DNA of 64,000 nucleotides from UBA2166 sp964463965 (GTDB taxonomy: Bacteria; Nitrospirota; Nitrospiria; Nitrospirales; UBA2166), in contig CAYXED010000001.1 of assembly GCA_964463965.1 (NCBI GenBank), positions 310,001 through 374,000 of the forward strand, read 5' to 3'. Position 1 is the first letter of the stretch; every line of letters begins with the position of its first letter. Shown piece by piece: positions 42,881 to 52,042 of this stretch. Below the pieces are notes generated by a model that made no database searches, was not told where the DNA came from, and saw only the letters and a program-made list of their open reading frames with translations. The translations under genes were made by a program, and so were the position numbers.

Positions 42881-43980
42881 ATCATTCTGCCCTGCATGCC
42901 CTACATCAATCATCCCATGCCATCTTCACTGTCGAGGGAGAGTGGGAAATTCCTGCACACTATGGCAACCATTTGTCCGAACATACACTCCTTCGAAATG
43001 GAGCGGGACTGACCGATCTGTCACATCGTGGCAAACTAACCATTGCCGGTGCCGACCGCGTCACCTACCTTCAAGGGCTAGTGAGCAATGATATCGCGGC
43101 ACTCCACAACGGCCTTGGAATGTACTGCGCCATTCTTACTCCTAAAGGCAAGATCGCATCGTATTTTCGAATTTTTGGTCTTGATGACACCTTTCTAATT
43201 GATATCGATCCAGACGCAACCACAGCCACCTACCAACTGCTAAAACGCTATTTGCTGTACGGGATCAAAGCCACCCTAAAGAATGTGACCAGCACCTACG
43301 GACACCTAGGACTCTATGGTCCACAGGCCAAGCCACTGCTAACCAAGGCTTGTGCAACTCCCCCTCCCAACCTCCCACTATTACACTCCGCCAGACTTTC
43401 CATCGCTGATACGACCATTAATATTGTGCATACCAACGAGTACGGCACTGAAGGCTATGAGCTACTCATTCCAGACACTGCCACAGAACATGTCTGGGCT
43501 CATCTCCAGCAAGTTGCAACGACACATACCATTAAACCCTTTGGTCTGGTCGGTTCGGACGCACTGGAAATCGCACGCATTGAAACCGGGACCCCTCGCT
43601 ATGGACGGGAACTCAACGAAGATGCGTTTCCCGCTGAAGCCGGGATCGAGAAATATGCCGTAAGCTTTTCAAAAGGCTGCTACATGGGGCAGGAAACAGT
43701 TGCAAGAATTGATACCTACGGAGGAGTGAAACGCCAACTCGCTGCTGTGACGATCAGTGGCACCACACTGCCACTTGCAGGCACAGAACTTCATAGTGAG
43801 AACGACAGCTCCAAAGCTGCTGGCCGAATTACCAGTGCGATACACTCTCCCACCTTGGATAGCATTATTGGCCTTGCGTACCTTCGTACAGAATATGTGG
43901 AACCCGAAACACGCCTAACCATTACATCCAACGACACGACCCAGACGGTTACGGTAAAAACCTTCCCATTGTCACGCTAA
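42877..43980 (+). CDS. ygfZ: YgfZ/GcvT-domain folate-binding protein
   Basis: 367 aa, GcvT-like fold. The YgfZ signature 'KGCYMGQETVARIDTYGGVK' is intact at about residues 264-283, with the single reactive Cys, and 'LQGLVSNDI' and 'GKIASYFRIFG' in the N-terminal half. YgfZ uses tetrahydrofolate to support certain Fe-S enzymes, among them MiaB-type radical-SAM enzymes. Its place in the ThiC transcript (ThiC is an Fe-S radical-SAM enzyme) suggests help with cluster upkeep, which is inference. True GcvT proteins lack the KGCY motif. Confidence 0.9.
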   Translation: MNHSALHALHQSSHAIFTVEGEWEIPAHYGNHLSEHTLLRNGAGLTDLSHRGKLTIAGADRVTYLQGLVSNDIAALHNGLGMYCAILTPKGKIASYFRIFGLDDTFLIDIDPDATTATYQLLKRYLLYGIKATLKNVTSTYGHLGLYGPQAKPLLTKACATPPPNLPLLHSARLSIADTTINIVHTNEYGTEGYELLIPDTATEHVWAHLQQVATTHTIKPFGLVGSDALEIARIETGTPRYGRELNEDAFPAEAGIEKYAVSFSKGCYMGQETVARIDTYGGVKRQLAAVTISGTTLPLAGTELHSENDSSKAAGRITSAIHSPTLDSIIGLAYLRTEYVEPETRLTITSNDTTQTVTVKTFPLSR

Positions 43981-44075
43981 TCAGTTCCTGCACCATACCC
44001 ATGATGCTAGCTTCTTTAAAAACAATACGGTATCGTGGCAATATCATTAGCACATAAGCTGGAGACAGATAACTG

Positions 44076-44345
44076 ATGGGCATTCTTGAATCCATTGAAA
44101 CGTTTCTCCACAACACCATTGACCTTGATAACGCTGCCACCCTTGCCTTCATCACAGTTACCTTTCTTGTAATCAATCGTGTGATCCCACTAAAGTTTGG
44201 AATCCCATTCATCACCACATTGCTGTGCGGAGCATGGGCGCTCTATATCATCGTAGCTAATGATTTCATGACAGAGAGCACATATTGGGCTTATGCATCA
44301 GCTGGCGCACTGTTCGGATTTTGGATGAGACGCGTAAGTCTCTAA
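44076..44345 (+). CDS. Small membrane protein of unknown function
   Basis: 89 aa with three hydrophobic segments (about 22-36, 42-60 and 68-84) separated by short charged loops, and a basic C-terminus 'MRRVSL'. No family was recognised. It is 95 bp after ygfZ and ends one base into the next possible start of the YVTN lipoprotein, so it probably belongs to the following transcript. The shadow frame on the other strand looks less protein-like. Confidence 0.6.
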   Translation: MGILESIETFLHNTIDLDNAATLAFITVTFLVINRVIPLKFGIPFITTLLCGAWALYIIVANDFMTESTYWAYASAGALFGFWMRRVSL

Positions 44346-44359
44346 TGAAGGAGAGAAAC

Positions 44360-45430
44360 ATGTACCGCTATGGATATATCATCCTCTGTCTTGTTGTACT
44401 AATCTGTGGATTGACGCTGAGTGCCTGCAGTAGTGACACCGAGCTCAACACTCCGCCGACTGCAGGCCCCTCATCGTCACCGCCTCGTGGAGACAACACT
44501 GCCTCACCACCACCTGTTTCCCTCCCCATTGAGGCAGGAACATCCTCGGCCCGTGCTTATGTCACCAACTTTAGCTTAGCTACAGTATCCGTCCTCGACC
44601 TTGAGACAAATACTGAACTCGGTACTGTTGCGGTAGGAAATGAACCCTGGAATGTAGCTATTACCCCGGATGGTACGCGCGCCTATGTCGCCAATAAACT
44701 GTCGAGTACGGTCTCCGTCCTTGACCTGAAGACCCACGCAACACTTGCCACCATTCCACTAAATGATGCCCCATGGGATCTTGCTATCACCCCAGATGGT
44801 ACGCGCGCCTATGTCGCAAGTTTCAGTTCAGTTGCCATTCTTGATCTTGAAACTAACACCGTCATGACAAACGTTCCCGTGCCCAATGGTCCCTGGAACA
44901 TTGCCCTAACACCCGAGGGCACTCGTGCCTACGTCACCAACCGCGAGGACAACACCATCGCCGTACTTGACCTCAGTACTAACACCACGTTCACCACAGT
45001 TCGAACACTTCCCTTTGGAAACGGGCCACGAGCTATTGCCATCACTCCAGATGCAACCCGCGCCTACATCACAAATCTACTAGGGAACAGTGTTTCGGTC
45101 CTCGACCTCACAACAGAAACGGAGCTTCTTTCTATTCCGGTTGGAACGTCCCCTAAAGGTATAGCCATCACCCCGGATGGCACCCACGCCTATGTCATCA
45201 ATCAATTCTCTCACAACGTCACCGTTCTCGATCTGACCACTAACACTACGTTGACGACGGTTGCGGTAGAGCGTGGTCCAAGAAGCGTCTCCATCACACC
45301 CGATGGCACTCACGCATATATAACCAATCAATTTGCAGACAGCGTCTCGGTGCTTGAGATCGCCACTAACACCGTCATCGGCACTATCCCCGTTGGTGAC
45401 GGGCCAAAAGGCATTGCCATCACACCTTAA
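44360..45430 (+). CDS. YVTN-repeat beta-propeller lipoprotein
   Basis: 356 aa. The start at 44360 follows 'GGAGAG'. The lipobox is 'LTLSAC' after a hydrophobic stretch, so the protein should be lipid-anchored at residue 23, with a Pro/Ser-rich linker to about residue 58. The rest is about seven YVTN repeats of around 42 residues, such as 'AITPDGTRAYVANKLSSTVS' and 'VLDLKTHATLATIPLN'. These build a seven-bladed propeller like those of surface-exposed or periplasmic binding proteins. The ligand is unknown. No catalytic residues were recognised. Confidence 0.88.
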   Translation: MYRYGYIILCLVVLICGLTLSACSSDTELNTPPTAGPSSSPPRGDNTASPPPVSLPIEAGTSSARAYVTNFSLATVSVLDLETNTELGTVAVGNEPWNVAITPDGTRAYVANKLSSTVSVLDLKTHATLATIPLNDAPWDLAITPDGTRAYVASFSSVAILDLETNTVMTNVPVPNGPWNIALTPEGTRAYVTNREDNTIAVLDLSTNTTFTTVRTLPFGNGPRAIAITPDATRAYITNLLGNSVSVLDLTTETELLSIPVGTSPKGIAITPDGTHAYVINQFSHNVTVLDLTTNTTLTTVAVERGPRSVSITPDGTHAYITNQFADSVSVLEIATNTVIGTIPVGDGPKGIAITP

Positions 45431-45452
45431 ACGTCACTCCATCCCTCATCGT

Positions 45453-46190
45453 TCAAGAGTGATGCGGCCTGGTCATGAGCCGGAGGGCAACAAGCAGGTT
45501 GATGGTAACGAAAATCGGCACTACAAGCGTCGGCGCAAGCGCCATGGGAAACTCAAACACTGCAATCACACTCGGTGATTCATCAACTATGTGCAATATT
45601 CCAGGAAGTCCAAGGTTTAAAAAAATTAAGGTACACGGCACTATAATAATAAAACCTAGGAGATTGACCACAATCGCAGCTCGCCTCCCCCATATACCTT
45701 TGAAAATCATGTAGGCCGCAAGAAGCGCGATGAGTCCAAAACAAAAATCAGGTATTCCACTGGCCTTCGCAAAAAACATCGAAAATTGTCCGTTGTAAGC
45801 TTTCAAAATAACCCCGATGGCAAACACGCGTAGTCCCTCAAACAGCATCACATAATGTAAGGGCACGTGATCGATAATTGCATGGATCGCATGACGATAC
45901 GCCGCTGATGACATCCACGGCACCATGATCATCAACACCGCAGGCATCGTAATCCAAAACCCCGGAAGCGACTTTAAAAAAGTATCAGTCTGATACCAGC
46001 CCTTGATCGCAAGCAATGAACTGATCGCCCCCCAGACAATCAACAGAATCAAAATCACCGTAACAGACCGTGAGTTCGTCGTAGATATCGCACCTGACCT
46101 CACTGTAATTGTCACCGCAACATAGAGCGCCAGGATCTGGGTCAGAAATAGAAAGGGCAGCACTGAAAACGTCATCGAAAGCCGTCCCAA
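45453..46190 (-). CDS. Polytopic membrane protein of unknown function
   Basis: 245 aa with about seven predicted membrane helices, for example 'VTVILILLIVWGAISSLLAI', 'GLIALLAAYMIFKGIWG' and 'ALAPTLVVPIFVTINLLVAL'. It lacks conserved catalytic or metal-binding motifs I know. It is convergent with the YVTN lipoprotein gene (22 bp between stops) and is followed upstream by the Sel1 gene 34 bp away on the same strand, so the pair may be cotranscribed. Confidence 0.65.
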   Translation of the reverse strand: MGRLSMTFSVLPFLFLTQILALYVAVTITVRSGAISTTNSRSVTVILILLIVWGAISSLLAIKGWYQTDTFLKSLPGFWITMPAVLMIMVPWMSSAAYRHAIHAIIDHVPLHYVMLFEGLRVFAIGVILKAYNGQFSMFFAKASGIPDFCFGLIALLAAYMIFKGIWGRRAAIVVNLLGFIIIVPCTLIFLNLGLPGILHIVDESPSVIAVFEFPMALAPTLVVPIFVTINLLVALRLMTRPHHS

Positions 46191-46224
46191 TGTGATAGGC
46201 CTAGCCTACGGATAGAAGTGCTTC

Positions 46225-47316
46225 CTACTGATTTGAGTCAAACCATTCAGAGACTCGGCGTTGCCCTTCAGCTTGCTGTTCAGCGGTCAGTGTTTTGGCA
46301 ACAATATCACGTAACTCTCCACATTTCTTCTCACCATTTTCAACAGCAAACAGAGCCCATATGTAGGCTTGTAAAGGATTTTTCTGGGTACCTTGTCCAT
46401 GGTTGTGCATCAAGGCAAGACTGCATTGTGCCGCGGCATGTCCCTGGTCTGCTGCTTGTCGATACCAATGCTTGGCTTGCTTAAAATCCTGCGTAACACC
46501 CATCCCTAAGTCATACATTTCTCCAAGCATCAATTGAGACGCTGCATGTCCCTGGTCTGCCGCTTGTTGATACCAATGCACTGCTTGCGTATCATCTTGT
46601 GGCACACCACGTCCGTTGTCGTACATCATTCCAAGCTCAAACTGCGAAAGGACATGTCCCTGAGCCGCCGCTTTTTGAAACCACTGCACCGCTTGTGTCT
46701 CATTTTGGGCGACGCCTGTTCCCTTGTAGTACATCCCTCCAAGGTTAAATTGCGCTACAGCATGTCCCTGGTCCGCCGCTTTTTGAAACCACTGCACCGC
46801 TTGTGTCGCATCTTGTGAAACACCATCCCCGAGGACATACACCAATCCCAACATGAATTGCGCATCAGCATGTCCCTGGTCTGCCGCTTGTTCAAACCAC
46901 TGCGTCGCCTGTTTGTAGTCTTGCACGACACCCGTTCCCTCGTAATACCTCATTCCAAGGTTGGCTTGTGCTTGAGCATTACCTTGAGCTGCCGCATTAC
47001 TCCACCAATGTAGCGCTTTTTTATTATCTTGTGGAACGCCATCTCCTTGGGCATACATACCTCCAAGCAGGAATTGCGCCTCGGCATGTCCCTGGTCTGC
47101 CGCTTGTTGATACCAATGCGCCGCCTGCGTCGTATCTTGAGAGATACCAGTCCCCATGTGATAGCGTGTCCCAAGATAGAACTGCTCATCAACATGTCCT
47201 TTGTTTGCCGCTTCAATTATTTTTTCAACGGTTTTTTCATCTTCTGATGGTGGGGTACAGCTAGTCATTGCAAAACTAATACCTATGATCACAATCACAA
47301 TATAAACGGTACGCAT
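46225..47316 (-). CDS. Sel1-repeat (SLR) lipoprotein
   Basis: 363 aa. The N-terminal hydrophobic segment ends in the lipobox 'AMTSC' (Cys20), so it is a lipoprotein. About eight Sel1 repeats of 36 residues fill the rest, with the consensus 'AAHWYQQAADQGHAEAQFLL' and 'GGMYAQGDGVPQD'. Such TPR-like solenoids bind partner proteins. The partner is unknown. The C-terminus is a short unrepeated tail 'AEGQRRVSEWF'. Confidence 0.92.
   Translation of the reverse strand: MRTVYIVIVIIGISFAMTSCTPPSEDEKTVEKIIEAANKGHVDEQFYLGTRYHMGTGISQDTTQAAHWYQQAADQGHAEAQFLLGGMYAQGDGVPQDNKKALHWWSNAAAQGNAQAQANLGMRYYEGTGVVQDYKQATQWFEQAADQGHADAQFMLGLVYVLGDGVSQDATQAVQWFQKAADQGHAVAQFNLGGMYYKGTGVAQNETQAVQWFQKAAAQGHVLSQFELGMMYDNGRGVPQDDTQAVHWYQQAADQGHAASQLMLGEMYDLGMGVTQDFKQAKHWYRQAADQGHAAAQCSLALMHNHGQGTQKNPLQAYIWALFAVENGEKKCGELRDIVAKTLTAEQQAEGQRRVSEWFDSNQ
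46425..47215 (-). repeat. Tandem 108-bp repeats encoding Sel1 motifs
   Basis: The DNA of the Sel1 gene repeats with a 108-bp period. The phrase 'GCATGTCCCTGGTC' on the plus strand recurs at about 46436, 46545, 46761, 46870 and 47086, with related copies ('GACATGTCCCTG') between. Near-identical units at the nucleotide level suggest recent duplication or gene conversion within the gene. Confidence 0.85.
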
Positions 47317-47619
47317 CGCACTCCTCTGAACTAGTATGGGGAAAAGTAAAAACTCATTAAGTACTCTCCGTTAACAAACAGCTAGATAGATATCAAGTGC
47401 ACTAATTCTAAAAAAATATGAAGGCGGAGTGTACCTTAAGGACAATACAGATTCAAATATATGCTTCATTATCTCTGTCACTGAAACACATAACAAACGG
47501 GCCATCCCCAAAGCAGGAGACAGCCCGAACATCGGCACTTAGGATGCCAAAACCACCTATTAACTTGTGCTGCGATTCCGCCTGCCAGGAGGTAACTACT
47601 CCATCACGCTTTAGCACTG
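47317..47619. other. Intergenic region
   Basis: About 300 bp between the Sel1 gene and the 174-aa secreted protein gene, both on the minus strand. It contains a weak 62-residue minus-strand frame (47453-47641) that overlaps the neighbouring gene and has no ribosome binding site. Nothing else is recognisable; the Sel1 promoter should lie in the first 100 bp. Confidence 0.5.
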
Positions 47620-48144
47620 TTAATACCGCAGACTTTCCCAATAAGAATTTGGCAGATACTGCCCGGAATCTTTGTTCACTCTATAATCCGCCGGCAACTG
47701 AGCATGCCGACTGCACAAATCATTCATCACCTCAAGATACTTTGCGAGATACTCAAAACTACTAGCATATTTTCCAGAGAGAGGACGCAAAACAACCTCA
47801 GAGAGCCGCGGCAACATGCACTGTCGATAAATTGCCCACAGGGCGGCAACATTCCCAGGCAAGTCCTTTCCTTGAGGATCACTACTACGTATTCCTTCAG
47901 CACTAAGCCGTGATTTCACAAACGTTCCATCATCGCTGTAGGTACAGAGAAGGGTAATAGCTTCGGCAATCGGATATTGTGCTGGAGAAAAGGCATCGAG
48001 GTATTCAAAAGCACAATCCAAATATGTATTTGGCGGAGTATCTATTGAGTGATCCGGCATGGCGTAAACAGGAGAATAAATAATGGCACATGCCGTAAGA
48101 ACAACAAGGCTCACAGAAGAAACTCCCAAGACACGACCCTTCAC
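47620..48144 (-). CDS. Secreted protein of unknown function
   Basis: 174 aa with a signal peptide (about residues 1-28, 'VSLVVLTACAIIYSPVYA'; the inner 'LTAC' could also act as a lipobox). The mature part is mostly helical and contains five Cys, including 'LDCAFEY', 'LLCTYSDDG', 'YRQCMLPR' and 'DLCSRHAQ'; disulfides are likely. No family was recognised. Its 5' end faces tRNA-Arg divergently. Confidence 0.65.
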   Translation of the reverse strand: MKGRVLGVSSVSLVVLTACAIIYSPVYAMPDHSIDTPPNTYLDCAFEYLDAFSPAQYPIAEAITLLCTYSDDGTFVKSRLSAEGIRSSDPQGKDLPGNVAALWAIYRQCMLPRLSEVVLRPLSGKYASSFEYLAKYLEVMNDLCSRHAQLPADYRVNKDSGQYLPNSYWESLRY

Positions 48145-48255
48145 GATCTGACACCTCCTGCATGACCTGCTACAATGAGGTAGTTTATCCAGCGAAACAA
48201 TTTACCCGACTAACATGCCTATGCACATCATCACTACGAAACACAACATCAAGGT

Positions 48256-48333
<78 letters not shown>

Positions 48334-48406
48334 TTTTATGTGAACAACCTGCCACGCTTCCCAAAATATTTCACTTGCAATGCCTCAGTTGAGATTAAAA
48401 AAGTAG

Positions 48407-50470
48407 CTACTTCCAGGGGTGCTTGATCAAACCCAGGAGATTGGAATAATCGTCTCGCCAGGCCACGCGGGAGATGGCATCTGTTGACCAAGGAGTAACG
48501 TGCTCGCGCACACTCTCAGACATAAGAAATTTCTGGTTGTCAGTTATGAGGGCCCACCTTGCTAGGTCAATACGATCCCTTTGCCGAGGGCTGTTGGAGA
48601 TCAAAACCGCCTGTTTGCCTCGCTCCTCAGCGGGCGTTCGCACCACCGAGCTCAAATCGAGATGTTGATTCGTTATATTCACTGCTAAAATCCCATCGGG
48701 GGCGAGATGGGTCCAATACAGGTCAAACGCTTCACGTGTGAGCAGATGTGTAGGAGGGGCATCTCCGCTGAAAGCATCGATAACGAGAATGTCGAACTGC
48801 TGACTTCCTCCGTTTTCTAGCTCACGCGCCAAGGCAATGCGCGCATCGCCCACTACGGTCTGCACTTCGGCTGCACTATCGCCAAGAAAATAGAAATATT
48901 CATTGGTGAGCGCAACCACTTCCCGGTCAATCTCATAAAACCGAAACCGATCACCTGCGGGCCCGTGTGCTGCAATGGTGCCAGCGCCAAGGCCAACGAT
49001 ACCGACATGTAACCCCGCTTCAGACAATATATTGGTAGCGGGAGAAAGTCGCCTAGGGTGATGCTTAATAGCGATCGCGACCCCGCTATCCGGACCAAAG
49101 TAGGCCGTTGCGTGGTGGCGATACTGCGGGTTCATCCACTGCGTTCCATGACGAACAACCCCGTGATACAACTCGCGTCTCCAAAACTGGGTGCCGTGGT
49201 CGAACTCATTAACCCGCCATACTCCGTAAAAACTCCGATGGGTATCGATGACGTCATCGCTCTTCTCGTACGCAGCGTTACCAAGTCCTAACATGAGACC
49301 AACCATTGACACGCTCCATGCGCCAATCATCCACCTGGGCAGCGCCTGACGCTCCCTACGGTAGGCGAAGACACAAAGTGCGAAGAGCGCATAAGTGGCC
49401 ACTAAACCTAGGTGAAGCTCCCAATAGTCGGAGAAAAGCACTGGCGCCAGAAGCGTGACAAAGACGCCTCCTAGCGCTCCTCCCAAGGCAATCATCACAT
49501 AAAAAGCTGTCAGATGCTGGGTCGAAGGCTTCAACCTCACGAGTTCGCCATGACAAATCATGCATGAGATGAAGAGTGTCACCGAGAAGACGGCAATCTG
49601 TACAACGATGTTAACTTGAAAAGGGTTGAGGAGATAGACCGATCCGGCAAGTGATGGAATTAGCAATGCTGTCCAAACGCGGCGATCATACCAACGAGCA
49701 TCGCCAAAAGCAATGATAAAACTTAGTAGGTACAGGGTTAATGGCAAAACCCACAGAAAGGGGACGACCGCGACATCCTGGCAAATTTGATTGGTGGTTG
49801 CCAACAACATAACTGACCCGCAAGCGGACAACGCAAGCCATAAGGCCCATCGTGGAGTCTCCGTTGCCATGGGTGTCGGCCGGGGTTGCTCGCTCCGGAA
49901 CAGACCTACCGCGATTCCTGCACAAAGTAATGCAAACACGCCAAAGCCAACGGACCAGCTGAGAGTTTGCATCCCAAGGGGAAGCCACGGTTCCACTAGT
50001 AGAGGATAGGTCAGCAAGCCGAGCAGCGATCCCAGATTAGACAACGCATACAAGCGAGTAGGAAAGCGTCTAGGGTCATTGTAAGTAAACCAACGTTGTA
50101 GCAACGGCGCCGTCGAGGCTACGGCCAAATAGGGAATGCCGACGTGAATACCCAACAGCAGCAATATTGCCAGCGTCGGGTTTTCGTCGCCAGTTGGCTT
50201 CCAGACTCCATCAGGTGTGATGGGCAGACACCAGAGCGCGCCAAGCAAAAGGACAAGGTGAACAGCAGCCTGTCCACGCACGGGAAGGCGGGTAGTAAGA
50301 ACGTGAGCATAAGCATAGCCCACCAAGAGCATGACTTGGAAAAAGAGCATGCAGGTAGTCCAGACGGATGGACTCCCGCCAAACCAGGGGAGGATATAAC
50401 GGGCAATCACCGGCTGGACCTGGAACAGCAGGAAAGCGCTGAGAAAGATAACGGTTGCGTATCCGATCAT
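48407..50470 (-). CDS. Fused membrane transporter-like/spermidine synthase-like protein
   Basis: 687 aa. The N-terminal about 430 residues form some ten to twelve membrane helices, opening 'VIFLSAFLLFQVQPVIARYI' and with 'LSNLGSLLGLLTYPLLVEP'. The C-terminal about 230 residues are a Rossmann-fold spermidine-synthase-like domain with 'VGIVGLGAGTIAAHGPAG', 'FYEIDREVV' and 'VIDAFSGDAPPTHLLT'. The DSTDP-type aminopropyl-transfer motif is not present (DAFSGD instead), so polyamine synthesis is not assured. Codon usage is visibly GC-richer than the neighbours', and it sits next to tRNA-Arg, so horizontal acquisition is plausible. The start is ATG 50470. Confidence 0.85.
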   Translation of the reverse strand: MIGYATVIFLSAFLLFQVQPVIARYILPWFGGSPSVWTTCMLFFQVMLLVGYAYAHVLTTRLPVRGQAAVHLVLLLGALWCLPITPDGVWKPTGDENPTLAILLLLGIHVGIPYLAVASTAPLLQRWFTYNDPRRFPTRLYALSNLGSLLGLLTYPLLVEPWLPLGMQTLSWSVGFGVFALLCAGIAVGLFRSEQPRPTPMATETPRWALWLALSACGSVMLLATTNQICQDVAVVPFLWVLPLTLYLLSFIIAFGDARWYDRRVWTALLIPSLAGSVYLLNPFQVNIVVQIAVFSVTLFISCMICHGELVRLKPSTQHLTAFYVMIALGGALGGVFVTLLAPVLFSDYWELHLGLVATYALFALCVFAYRRERQALPRWMIGAWSVSMVGLMLGLGNAAYEKSDDVIDTHRSFYGVWRVNEFDHGTQFWRRELYHGVVRHGTQWMNPQYRHHATAYFGPDSGVAIAIKHHPRRLSPATNILSEAGLHVGIVGLGAGTIAAHGPAGDRFRFYEIDREVVALTNEYFYFLGDSAAEVQTVVGDARIALARELENGGSQQFDILVIDAFSGDAPPTHLLTREAFDLYWTHLAPDGILAVNITNQHLDLSSVVRTPAEERGKQAVLISNSPRQRDRIDLARWALITDNQKFLMSESVREHVTPWSTDAISRVAWRDDYSNLLGLIKHPWK

Positions 50471-50561
50471 GAAATCATAAATAGTCCTAATTCTTTGCCA
50501 TAACCATTAATCGTGGTAGTCTTTTGGAACGAAGGCCTATTATCTCCATACGGGAGCTGTT

Positions 50562-51053
50562 ATGTCTAGACTTGATGATGTGAAACGTATCGCAGTGTTA
50601 GGAACCCTTCTTCTCACGTTGGGATGCAATGCTTCTAATCAGCCAACCGAAGAACCTCCGCTCCCCAATCAGTTTACAGCCGATGAGTTGGCACAGCTTC
50701 TCGGTATGCATGCGTGGAAACTGCAACTACAGGTTCCCCCGCAAAAGAATTCAGTACACATCGGAATGTTTACAGAAAAAGAAGTGCTCGAAGATGCAAA
50801 ACTTAGGCTTGCCAGAAACGCATATACTATTAACATTGCCCTGTCGTTCAGAGTAGGTATGCGACAGGAGATGGCCGAGGCCGGAATTATCCTAGACAAT
50901 GGAACGTCGACGCGTACAATCATAACACTACCTCCATGGTTCGTGGGAATGCCACGTACACATGATCCCAAACTGGTAGGTAATCGCTACGCGGTATTAT
51001 CCATGGAAAAAAATGGAGAAGAGACGGTGCACTACGGGTTTTGGCTCGAGTAA
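50562..51053 (+). CDS. Lipoprotein of unknown function
   Basis: 163 aa. The signal peptide ends in lipobox 'LTLGC' (Cys22), followed by a Pro/Glu linker. The mature part looks like a small beta-rich domain ('WKLQLQVPPQKNSVHIGMFT', 'AYTINIALSF', 'YAVLSMEKNGEETVHYGFWL'). SD 'GGGAGC' precedes the ATG. No homologous family was recognised. It is convergent with the following lipoprotein gene. Confidence 0.65.
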   Translation: MSRLDDVKRIAVLGTLLLTLGCNASNQPTEEPPLPNQFTADELAQLLGMHAWKLQLQVPPQKNSVHIGMFTEKEVLEDAKLRLARNAYTINIALSFRVGMRQEMAEAGIILDNGTSTRTIITLPPWFVGMPRTHDPKLVGNRYAVLSMEKNGEETVHYGFWLE

Positions 51054-51095
51054 AAAAGGCGGAGAGAAACTGAGTCCGTAGTTCTTCTAATTTTT

Positions 51096-52031
51096 TTATC
51101 GTCGGTAGCTGCCGTCTGGTAACACAGTTGGTAATTTATACCGCAAATCCGTCACCAACGAAAAAACAGACGGATCAAGTACTTCGACCATTTCCCGAGT
51201 ATTTAAATCCCATTCTTCTGACACATCTCGACTTGCTTGAGCCCCCAACACAGAAGTCAACGCCCAATAAAAATACTCATCCGCCATACATCCATAGTCA
51301 CATGTAACATCATCGAATGTGTACCAGGCATTCGCCGGATAGGAGCTAGGCACTTCTGTAAAACGACCACCGCGTGCAATATCCATCGCATCGGTGAGGA
51401 GTGACCCCGAAAATTCATTTGAAAAAGCCTCAGGATACGCCGCAGCATATCCAAAGTTATGCAAGAGATGTAGGATTTCTTCAAGCGCCGCATCAAACGC
51501 CCCAGTATGTCCATTGATATGCCACATTGGAATTGTCTCATCTGCCCCTAGATCTTTACTAGTCATCAATGTGGTGTCACGCTCAGGCTGAAAAATTTCC
51601 TCCAGTTGCTGAGAAGTTTTCCAGATCAATACAGATGCCTTATTTTGAACCAACATGCGCCCAACGAGAGGATCATCAATACTCCCGTCTTCATCATTAT
51701 CCAAGTACTGTGCGGTAATATTTGCAGCGTGCACAAGCTTGTCATCTTCAACTTCAGGCAAAGCATAGACAGGTACCCCAAAAACCATAATCTTTCGATT
51801 CGAGAAGGTAAACCCTGGATCGGTATGAGAAACAATTGAAAGATCAGGGGTATCATCGGATGGTGCCGAGGGCAAAGGTGCATCGGATGCATTATTATCA
51901 ACAGACTCCACTTCTGACCCCGGTCGTTCTCTCGGCGGGGGAGGTTTGAGTGGATCAGTTGGAGTACACGAGACTATAAGAAAAAAAATTACAACAGCAG
52001 CCACTCCAGTACGATAGATTACCTTGTCCAT
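51096..52031 (-). CDS. Lipoprotein with a calcium-loop-like motif, unknown function
   Basis: 311 aa. The lipobox is 'LIVSC' (Cys22), then a Pro/Ser-rich linker to about residue 65. The globular part has 'YLDNDEDGSIDDPLVG', a DxDxDG calcium-binding-type loop, then 'ALEEILHLLHNFGYAAAYP' and 'ADEYFYWALTSVLGAQ'. The EE-H-H helix and a later DE-Y segment recall metal-ligand patterns, but no HExxH is present, so peptidase activity is only a possibility. It is followed 11 bp upstream by the ankyrin lipoprotein gene on the same strand, so the two may form one transcript. Confidence 0.65.
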   Translation of the reverse strand: MDKVIYRTGVAAVVIFFLIVSCTPTDPLKPPPPRERPGSEVESVDNNASDAPLPSAPSDDTPDLSIVSHTDPGFTFSNRKIMVFGVPVYALPEVEDDKLVHAANITAQYLDNDEDGSIDDPLVGRMLVQNKASVLIWKTSQQLEEIFQPERDTTLMTSKDLGADETIPMWHINGHTGAFDAALEEILHLLHNFGYAAAYPEAFSNEFSGSLLTDAMDIARGGRFTEVPSSYPANAWYTFDDVTCDYGCMADEYFYWALTSVLGAQASRDVSEEWDLNTREMVEVLDPSVFSLVTDLRYKLPTVLPDGSYRR

Positions 52032-52042
52032 TTTAAAATACC

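Noticed and set aside
46425..47215. Regular repeats as a possible CRISPR array
   Set aside because: The repeats are in frame, encode Sel1 motifs and have no unique spacers.
47453..47641. 62-aa minus-strand frame between the Sel1 gene and the secreted protein gene
   Set aside because: It starts with TTG inside the neighbouring gene, lacks a ribosome binding site and shows no family features.
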